Source of the DNA: Variovorax paradoxus
GTDB taxonomy: Bacteria; Pseudomonadota; Gammaproteobacteria; Burkholderiales; Burkholderiaceae_C
Assembly: GCF_902712855.1 (NCBI RefSeq)
Contig: NZ_LR743508.1
Coordinates: 496,001-560,000 of the forward strand
Length of the DNA: 64,000 nt
Direction: 5' to 3'
Shown: positions 58,658 to 64,000 of the stretch, in pieces
Position numbering within the stretch: position 1 is the stretch's first letter
Layout of the letters: the number at the start of each line of letters is the position of its first letter
Translations under genes and position numbers: made by a program
The notes under the pieces: generated by a model
What the model saw: the letters and a program-made list of their open reading frames with translations, nothing else
The model's database searches: none
Told to the model about the DNA's origin: nothing

Positions 58658-59445
58658 GCGTCGACTCCTGTGGGCTTCAAGAAATGAACCATGTGCCGGG
58701 CGAGCGCCTCGGGCGCCTGCATCGCCGTCACGTGGCCGACCGAGGGCAGCAGCACGGCGTTGGCATTGCGGATGCGGGCCGCCATGGCGAGGGTCACGCT
58801 CGCGGGCACCACCCGATCGAGCTCGCCGGCCAGCAGCAGCGTGGGCGCCACGATGCCGGCCACGCCGCTGTCGAGTGCCGTCTGCACCGTGGCGGCGCGC
58901 CGCGCGGACCGCGGCGATGCGGGCCGCACGTTCGCGAAGAAGCGCCGCAGCTCGGGCCGCTCCACGAGGAAAGCCTCGGGGAAGAACCATGTCGCCAGCT
59001 CTTCGGCGGTGCCGGGAAGACCGCGCCGGACCTCGCCCAGGCGGCGCGCGTCGGGGCAGAGCTCTTCCAGCGGCCTCGGCAGCGGCCAGGTGCTGCCGAG
59101 AACCAGGTGATCGACGACGCGCGGGTGCATCAGCGCCAGCGCCTGCGCCACCCGCCCGCCGAAGGAAGACCCGAACACGTGCGCACGCCTGAGGCCCAGG
59201 CCGCCGATCAGCCGTTGCGCATCGTTCGCGAGGTCCGACAGCGTGCAGCCGTGTTCCGGGGCTTCGGTTTCGCCGCAGTCGCGCTGGTCGTAGGTGATGA
59301 CGGTGAAGTGGCTCGCCAGATGCGGCACCAGCGCCGCGAACATCTGCCGGGTGGCTTCCGCGCCGTGCATGAGCACCAGCGGCGGCCCCTCGCCGGCCCG
59401 CTCGAAAGCGATGCGCACCTCGCCGGCCTGCAGGAACTCGGTCAT
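58654..59445 (-). CDS. Alpha/beta-hydrolase (meta-cleavage hydrolase-like)
   Basis: 263 residues. Oxyanion region LVLMHGAEATRQMFAAL, nucleophile elbow FGSSFGGR, acid aspartate in LLAGELDRVVP and C-terminal histidine in LPSVGHVTAM make a complete catalytic triad. Length and motifs fit hydrolases of ring-cleavage pathways or esterases. Overlaps the VOC gene and the ATPase gene by four bases each. Confidence 0.85.
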   Translation of the reverse strand: MTEFLQAGEVRIAFERAGEGPPLVLMHGAEATRQMFAALVPHLASHFTVITYDQRDCGETEAPEHGCTLSDLANDAQRLIGGLGLRRAHVFGSSFGGRVAQALALMHPRVVDHLVLGSTWPLPRPLEELCPDARRLGEVRRGLPGTAEELATWFFPEAFLVERPELRRFFANVRPASPRSARRAATVQTALDSGVAGIVAPTLLLAGELDRVVPASVTLAMAARIRNANAVLLPSVGHVTAMQAPEALARHMVHFLKPTGVDA

Positions 59446-59873
59446 GTCGCGCCGCCTTCCTTCTGCACTTGTGCCGCGGCTTCCTCCTGGTCCAGCCAGA
59501 AGGTCATCTCGATCTTCAGTCCGCGCGGATCATGCAGGAACAGCTGCTGGATGTTCCAGCCGGGAATCGGTGCCTCGCTGAACGGCACGCCCAGTCCGCC
59601 CAGGTGCGCGCGCATCTCCCGGAGCCCGTGCGATCGGAAGGAGATGTGGTCGACATGCCCGGTGACCGGCTGCACGGGCGCGTCCGGCGTCGAGAGGTGC
59701 GCGAACAGGTGCACGATCGGCTGGCCTCCGGCATAGAGCCAGGCGCCCGGCGCGGGAATCTCGGGCCGCCGGCCAGCCTCCAGGCGCAGCACGCGGGTGT
59801 AGAAGTCCAGCAGCAGCGGCAGCTCCTGCGGCGCACAGCGGATGGTGAAGTGATGCAACGCGGTCACGGGCAT
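59442..59873 (-). CDS. VOC-superfamily (glyoxalase-like) protein
   Basis: 143 residues with one vicinal-oxygen-chelate module pair: LHHFTIRC supplies the first metal histidine, GHVDHISFRS the second, and LKIEMTFW the glutamate. It could be an extradiol-type dioxygenase, an isomerase or a lyase acting on the compound imported by the neighbouring ABC system. Start 59873 is 12 bases after the GAF gene and it overlaps the hydrolase gene. Confidence 0.8.
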   Translation of the reverse strand: MPVTALHHFTIRCAPQELPLLLDFYTRVLRLEAGRRPEIPAPGAWLYAGGQPIVHLFAHLSTPDAPVQPVTGHVDHISFRSHGLREMRAHLGGLGVPFSEAPIPGWNIQQLFLHDPRGLKIEMTFWLDQEEAAAQVQKEGGAT

Positions 59874-59885
59874 GGAAGTCCTCCT

Positions 59886-60458
59886 TCAGCGCGCTTGCGC
59901 CTGCATGGCGGAAAGATGGGACGCGGCAGGCGCCGCCGCGAACCTGTAGGCGAGCCCCGGCATGGCAGGCACCCAGCGCGCGGCGGCGAGCGCCAGCAGC
60001 CGGATGCCGAGGATCTCTTCCGGCAGCCAGCGGTCGCGGGTGCCGAAGACATTGAAGGTCGCGTAGCAGAGCGCGCCCTGCATGAGCGGCACGTTGATCA
60101 CGCTGCGCAGGCCGATGGCACGCATCTGCTCGAAGTCGTCGAAGTGCTGCGCGAGCACATGCGCCCCTTCGCCGACGAAAGGGCGCCCCTCGACGAAGAG
60201 GCATTCGGTCCATGGCGTGCGTGTCTTGCGCTTGGCGCCATTGACCGGAAAACGCTCCGCTTCCGATGAGTGGAAGCGGCGCAGCAGCACCTCGCCTGCC
60301 GCATCGCGCGCGGTCGTCACGTTCTGCTGGATGCTGAAGATCGACTGCGGTGCGATCCGGCGCCGCAGCGCATCGATCGCGGCCATTCCCTCCCCCGGCG
60401 TGGTGCAGGCCGCGAGGAGGTCCAGGTCCACATCATGGATGTTGCACGGTGATGTCAT
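59886..60458 (-). CDS. GAF-domain protein
   Basis: 190-residue protein made almost entirely of one GAF domain (EVLLRRFHSSEAERFPVNGAK, VINVPLMQGALCYATFNVFGTRD). No DNA-binding or catalytic domain is attached. First gene of the seven-gene catabolic/ABC operon and divergent from a LysR gene. It may be a small-molecule sensor or an enzyme using the fold; similar stand-alone GAF proteins sit in heterocycle degradation operons, as I recall, but the role is not proven. Confidence 0.7.
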   Translation of the reverse strand: MTSPCNIHDVDLDLLAACTTPGEGMAAIDALRRRIAPQSIFSIQQNVTTARDAAGEVLLRRFHSSEAERFPVNGAKRKTRTPWTECLFVEGRPFVGEGAHVLAQHFDDFEQMRAIGLRSVINVPLMQGALCYATFNVFGTRDRWLPEEILGIRLLALAAARWVPAMPGLAYRFAAAPAASHLSAMQAQAR

Positions 60459-60490
60459 GAGGAAAGTCTAGGCCGGTCGATTCAGGAAAA

Positions 60491-60528
60491 GCATCTATAA
60501 ACTGATGCACCGATAACCCGGGAGTTAT
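60491..60528. promoter_or_regulatory. LysR-type operator sites between the GAF operon and lysR
   Basis: Two inverted repeats lie in the 73-base divergent region: GCATC-N8-GATGC (60491-60508) and ATAAC-N6-GTTAT (60513-60528). The second has the classic LysR-regulator form and spacing and overlaps the regulator's own ribosome site, suggesting autoregulation; the first would serve the catabolic operon. Confidence 0.6.
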
Positions 60529-60531
60529 GGC

Positions 60532-61521
60532 TTGTCTTCCTTCCGCGACCCTGCCGAGATGCTTCACCAGGCGCTCCTTTCACGCCTGAGGCTGCGCCAG
60601 CTTGCCTTGCTGCAACGCATCGACCGGCATCGGACGCTGGGCAGGGTCGCCGCCGAGATGCGGGTGAGCCAGCCCGCGGTGACCAAGGCGCTCAAGGAGG
60701 TCGAGGAGGTCTTCGGCAGCGCGATCTTCCTGCGGACCAGCCGCGGCCTCGTTCCCACGCCGAGCGGCGAGGCGGTGCTGGCCTATGCGAAGCGCGCGCT
60801 GGCCGAACTCGAGGCGACGGCCCAGGTTCTCTCGTCTTACGAGGCGGGGCGCGGCGGCCGCGTGCGCATCGGGCTCACGCAGCAGGTGCCGCAGAAGTTC
60901 ATCTCCGCCCTGCTGGACCATCTGCTGCACCGCACACCGCGCGTCGCGGCGATGGTGCGCGAAGGCACCACCGACGAACTGGTGGGACTGCTGCTCGCAG
61001 GCGAGCTCGACTGCGCCATCGGCCGCTCGTACGACGGCGACGCCACCGGCCTCGTGCAGGAGGCGTTCTACGAGCAGGAGCCCTGCCTCGTGGTGTCCGC
61101 CAGGAGCGCCAGGAGGCTGTCGCGCGGTCCGCTCGACTGGGCCGGCCTGGCGAAGCTCGACTGGATACTTCCGCCGCTGAACACGCCGATGCGGCGCACC
61201 TACAACGCCGTCTTCGTCGGTGCGGGCGTGCAGCCGCCCGTGCCCATGCTGGAGTCCACGTCCATCCGGACCCTGGAGACGGCCCTGCGCGACGAGCCCA
61301 ACGCCATCTCCATCCTTTCGCGCGACGTCGTGGACGACATGGAGGCCAAGGGCCATTGGCGAGCCCTGCCTTACCGGCTGGGATGGAACCTTCCGCCGGT
61401 GAGCTTCCTCACCACCAGCGCGATGCAGGGCAGCCTCATGGTGCGGGAACTGAAGGAAGTCGCGGTGAAGGCGGCCGGCGAGATGAAGAAGCAGAGATCG
61501 CAGGCGCGCAGCGCACCCTAG
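60532..61521 (+). CDS. LysR-family transcriptional regulator
   Basis: 329 residues from a TTG start at 60532 with GGGAG 7 bases ahead; an ATG at 60559 would drop nine residues. Helix-turn-helix about residues 20-80 (RTLGRVAAEMRVSQPAVTKA, FLRTSRGLVPTPSGEAVLAY) resembles the GbpR/PcaQ-type branch. The effector domain contains VRIGLTQQVPQKF and STSIRTLETALRDEPN. Divergent from the seven-gene GAF/VOC/ABC/monooxygenase operon, for which it is the obvious activator; inducer is probably the imported aromatic or a breakdown product. Confidence 0.9.
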   Translation: MSSFRDPAEMLHQALLSRLRLRQLALLQRIDRHRTLGRVAAEMRVSQPAVTKALKEVEEVFGSAIFLRTSRGLVPTPSGEAVLAYAKRALAELEATAQVLSSYEAGRGGRVRIGLTQQVPQKFISALLDHLLHRTPRVAAMVREGTTDELVGLLLAGELDCAIGRSYDGDATGLVQEAFYEQEPCLVVSARSARRLSRGPLDWAGLAKLDWILPPLNTPMRRTYNAVFVGAGVQPPVPMLESTSIRTLETALRDEPNAISILSRDVVDDMEAKGHWRALPYRLGWNLPPVSFLTTSAMQGSLMVRELKEVAVKAAGEMKKQRSQARSAP

Positions 61522-61551
61522 GCGCGGCACGCCACGTGCGAGACTCGCTGC

Positions 61552-62382
61552 ATGCCCTGGCACGCCCGTCTCCATCTCTCCTATCGACACGAAGCCGCCC
61601 GCACCGTCGCCCGCTTCCGCCACGACGGCCCGCTGCGCATCCTGCAGAGCCTCTACCCCGAGGGCGACAGCGTCTGCCACAACGTGCTGGTGCACCCGCC
61701 GGGCGGCCTGGTGGGCGGCGACACGCTGGACATCGACATCGAGGCCGCCGACGGCAGCCACGGCCTCATCACCACGCCGGGCGCCTCGCGCTTCTACCGG
61801 TCCGAAGGCGAGCTGGCGCTGCAGCGCACCCGCATCCGGCTCGCAGCCGGCGCACGGCTCGAATGGCTGCCGCTCGAGGCCATCTGCTACATCGGCTGCC
61901 AGGCGGAGAACCGGTTGTCCATCGAGGCCGCGCCCGGTGCCGAGCTGATCGGCTGGGATGTGACCGCGCTCGGCCTGCCCAACGCCGGCCAGCCCTTCGA
62001 GCGGGGTACCTACCTGCAGCACATCGAGGTACCCGGCGTGTGGCTGGAGCGCGGACGCATCGACGCGGCCGACCGCCGGCTGCTGCAGAGCCCGCTGGGG
62101 CTGGGCGGCCATCGCTGCATGGCATCGCTGTTCTTCGTGGCCGGATCGCCCCTGGAACGCGCGCGCCGCGACGTGCTGCTGGCGCACGCACGCAGGCTGC
62201 TGGAGGCGCACGGATTGGCCGACAGCGCCGGTGCCACCAGCCCGCATGCCGAGGTGGTCGTGCTGCGCGTGCTGGCACCGGTCGTCGAACCCGCCATGCA
62301 GCTGCTGCGGCAGGTCTGGCAGGCATGGCGCGGCGAACTCTGGCAGCTGCCGGCCGCCACGCCGCGCATCTGGGCGACCTGA
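61552..62382 (+). CDS. ureD: Urease accessory protein UreD
   Basis: 276-residue urease chaperone that with UreF and UreG delivers nickel to urease. Family landmarks are VHPPGGLVGGDTLDIDIEA, TTPGASRFYRSEGE, ARLEWLPLEAICYIG and the C-terminal WRGELW. In relatives ureD opens the ureDABCEFG operon, but here the next genes encode a diiron-type enzyme and a methyltransferase, so this copy is separated from the urease structural genes. It begins 30 bases after the LysR stop. Confidence 0.9.
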   Translation: MPWHARLHLSYRHEAARTVARFRHDGPLRILQSLYPEGDSVCHNVLVHPPGGLVGGDTLDIDIEAADGSHGLITTPGASRFYRSEGELALQRTRIRLAAGARLEWLPLEAICYIGCQAENRLSIEAAPGAELIGWDVTALGLPNAGQPFERGTYLQHIEVPGVWLERGRIDAADRRLLQSPLGLGGHRCMASLFFVAGSPLERARRDVLLAHARRLLEAHGLADSAGATSPHAEVVVLRVLAPVVEPAMQLLRQVWQAWRGELWQLPAATPRIWAT

Positions 62383-62488
62383 GTGCGGGGCCCCGCGTGA
62401 GGGGGCGAATTTGTAGCCGCTGTCTGACGGACAGCCGCCGCGCAAAGGCGCAACCTGCCTTTTTGCCCAGCGGTGACAAGGACCGGCC

Positions 62489-63391
62489 ATGCCTGCTCAG
62501 AAAATCCCGGAGACGAACGCCTCGCTGCATCGGCGGCTGGCGCGGTTCAACGCCGATCGGCTGAAGCCGGGCACGCCCGCTCCCGGCTGGAAGGAAGAAC
62601 TTGCGCGCGAGCATGAATACCGCCTGCTCGAAGGCGGCTTTCTCGAAGCCTTGCGCACCACCGTGCAGGTGGGGGCCTGCGGCTCGGCCGGCAATGCGGA
62701 CCACTTCGTCAACTGGTTCGAACGGCTTGCGCACAACGGTCCCGGGCAGAACCATCCGTTGTTCGAACGGCTCGCGCAAGAGGCCACGCTGCCGCAGATG
62801 CGGTGGTTTCTCACCCAGGAAGCCGCCGGCGAAGCGGGCTTCGAAGACCTTCTGGCCTACACCCAGGTCAAGCTGCCGCCGCAGCCCAAGCTCGAATGCG
62901 CGCGCAACTTCTGGGACGAGATGGGCCACGGCAAGCAGAGCGCCATGCACGGCCAGATGCTGGAGCAGATGGTGCGCGAGCTCGGGCTGCAGCCGTCCAT
63001 CGACGGCACCGTGTGGGAATCGCTGGCGCTCGCCAACACCATGGTGGGCCTGGCGACCACGCGGCGCTACGGCTACCACGCCATCGGCGCGCTCGGCGTC
63101 ATCGAGCTCACCGCGCCGGGACGCGTGAAGCAGGTGGCCGCGGGCATGCGGCGCCTGGGCCTGAGCGGCCGCGCACGCGCGTACTTCGACCTGCATGCGG
63201 CGCTGGACGTGTCGCATGCGCGCGCATGGCTGCGCGAGGTGATCCATCCGCTGGTGGCGGCAGAGCCGTCCTGCGGCCAGTTCATTGCCGAAGGCGCGCT
63301 GATGCGGCTCGTGTGCGGCGAGCGCTGCTTCGACCGCTACACCGCGCATCTCGACGAAGCCCTGCGTGCCGAGGAGGCCGCTGCATGCTGA
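62489..63391 (+). CDS. Iron-containing redox enzyme, heme-oxygenase-like diiron fold
   Basis: 300 residues of the heme-oxygenase-like diiron oxidase (HDO) superfamily. Candidate iron ligands are E111 in FLTQEAAGEAGFED, E144 and H147 in FWDEMGHGKQ, and the H/D residues in DLHAALDVSHARAW. Known members cleave or oxidise amino acids and fatty acids in specialised pathways. Overlaps the following methyltransferase gene by seven bases, which suggests a shared pathway; possible product a modified amino acid or peptide. Substrate unknown. Confidence 0.8.
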   Translation: MPAQKIPETNASLHRRLARFNADRLKPGTPAPGWKEELAREHEYRLLEGGFLEALRTTVQVGACGSAGNADHFVNWFERLAHNGPGQNHPLFERLAQEATLPQMRWFLTQEAAGEAGFEDLLAYTQVKLPPQPKLECARNFWDEMGHGKQSAMHGQMLEQMVRELGLQPSIDGTVWESLALANTMVGLATTRRYGYHAIGALGVIELTAPGRVKQVAAGMRRLGLSGRARAYFDLHAALDVSHARAWLREVIHPLVAAEPSCGQFIAEGALMRLVCGERCFDRYTAHLDEALRAEEAAAC

Positions 63392-64000
63392 ACGCGGCCG
63401 GCGTGCTGCGCCAGGTGGCGGCCACCGGCTACCGCTTCACCACGGTCACGCCGCTCACCCACCAGCGCGTATTGGCGCGGCGCGGGCGCGAACCGGGTGC
63501 CACGCTGCGCGACATCTTCGGCTGGAACCTGCCGTTCGAGGCGCGCGCCGTGGCGCCGGAACTGTTGGCCGCGATGGAGCACGCCGGCGTCGTCGCGCGC
63601 ACCGGCACGCTGCTGCGCAGCACGGTGCGCATCGCGAGCCTCGGCGACGACCTGTTCCTTCACTCGGCCTATCCCACGGTGGAGGAGAACGCGGTGTTCT
63701 TCGGGCCCGACACCAGCCGCTTCGCGCGCTTCCTCGGCCATGCGCTGGCGCATCGCATCGTGCAGCCGCGACCGCTGCGGGTGCTCGACGTGGGCTGCGG
63801 CAGCGGCGCGGGCGGCATCGCGGTGGCGCGGGCGCTGGCCGCCCTGGGCATTCCGGCCAAGGTGGTGATGAACGACATCAACCCGCTCGCGCTGCAGTAC
63901 ACCGCCGTCAACGCCGAAGTGGCCGGCGTGACGGTGACGCTGGCGCAGGGCGATGCGCTGGCGGCGGTCGACGGCATGTTCGACCTCATCGTGTCGAACC
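63385..64000 (+). CDS. SAM-dependent methyltransferase (MTS type), 3' partial
   Basis: The frame runs from the ATG at 63385, inside the end of the diiron gene, to the window edge without a stop; 205 codons are visible. It shows an N-terminal accessory domain (about 1-120) and a methyltransferase core: VLDVGCGSGAGGIA (motif I), VVMNDINPLALQ (motif II) and FDLIVSN, the start of the N-P-P-Y loop typical of amino-methylating enzymes such as HemK/RsmC. Acceptor unknown. Coupled translation with the diiron enzyme gene suggests a joint function. Confidence 0.8.
   Translation, partial: MLNAAGVLRQVAATGYRFTTVTPLTHQRVLARRGREPGATLRDIFGWNLPFEARAVAPELLAAMEHAGVVARTGTLLRSTVRIASLGDDLFLHSAYPTVEENAVFFGPDTSRFARFLGHALAHRIVQPRPLRVLDVGCGSGAGGIAVARALAALGIPAKVVMNDINPLALQYTAVNAEVAGVTVTLAQGDALAAVDGMFDLIVSN

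Overview
The window looks like a chromosomal segment of a high-GC betaproteobacterium of the Comamonadaceae, most likely Variovorax or a close relative. The grounds are the very high GC with strong third-position bias, the abundance of LysR regulators, the orphan Bug/TctC binding protein, the gcl-hyi-glxR order and the many NMT1-type ABC binding proteins. This assignment is inference from gene content, not from a marker gene. I see no rRNA, tRNA, CRISPR array, prophage or insertion sequence. Genes are packed tightly and nearly all look intact. One beta-lactamase-like gene is frameshifted, and the first and last genes are cut by the window edges.

0-13 kb: an aromatic/quinone stress run (tryptophan-dioxygenase-like protein, nitroreductase, two-domain ring-cleaving dioxygenase, WrbA-like quinone reductase) is followed by a LysR regulator, a maleylacetate-reductase-like enzyme, the lipid A deacylase PagL, a secreted cupin, an AraC regulator, two MFS transporters, a ferritin-like diiron protein and a divergent alpha/beta-hydrolase fused to a LuxR DNA-binding domain. 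13-28 kb: DctA with its GntR regulator and tandem palindromic operators, an AI-2E-type permease, a DMT exporter with LysR, the glyoxylate-to-glycerate operon gcl-hyi-glxR with a divergent LysR, a halogenase-like flavoprotein, and MaeB malic enzyme.

28-37 kb: an NMT1-type ABC importer plus a purine/pyrimidine-type deaminase, preceded by a candidate structured leader RNA with a terminator-like hairpin. It converges on a six-gene catabolic operon (HpaI aldolase, HpaH hydratase, FAH-family enzyme, amidohydrolase, RidA-family protein, Bug binding protein), which is divergent from a flavin-reductase-domain protein and an IclR regulator. 37-50 kb: two OmpR-type two-component systems, one coupled to a small oxidoreductase-like protein and one upstream of the lipid A hydroxylase LpxO; PAP2 phosphatase; HxlR regulator with the frameshifted beta-lactamase gene; OsmC; Lrp/DadA; and a BLUF-EAL photoreceptor.

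50-54 kb holds the most striking feature. Two copies of what I recognise as the xanthine-sensing NMT1-motif riboswitch face away from each other in one intergenic region. One leads an HpxD-like Rieske oxygenase, the other an NMT1 binding protein overlapping a guanine-deaminase-like gene. Together they suggest a purine uptake and oxidation module switched by xanthine. 54-64 kb: a seven-gene catabolic and ABC operon (FAD monooxygenase, binding protein, permease, ATPase, hydrolase, VOC protein, GAF protein) with a divergent LysR, then a ureD gene without adjacent urease genes, a heme-oxygenase-like diiron enzyme and a truncated methyltransferase.
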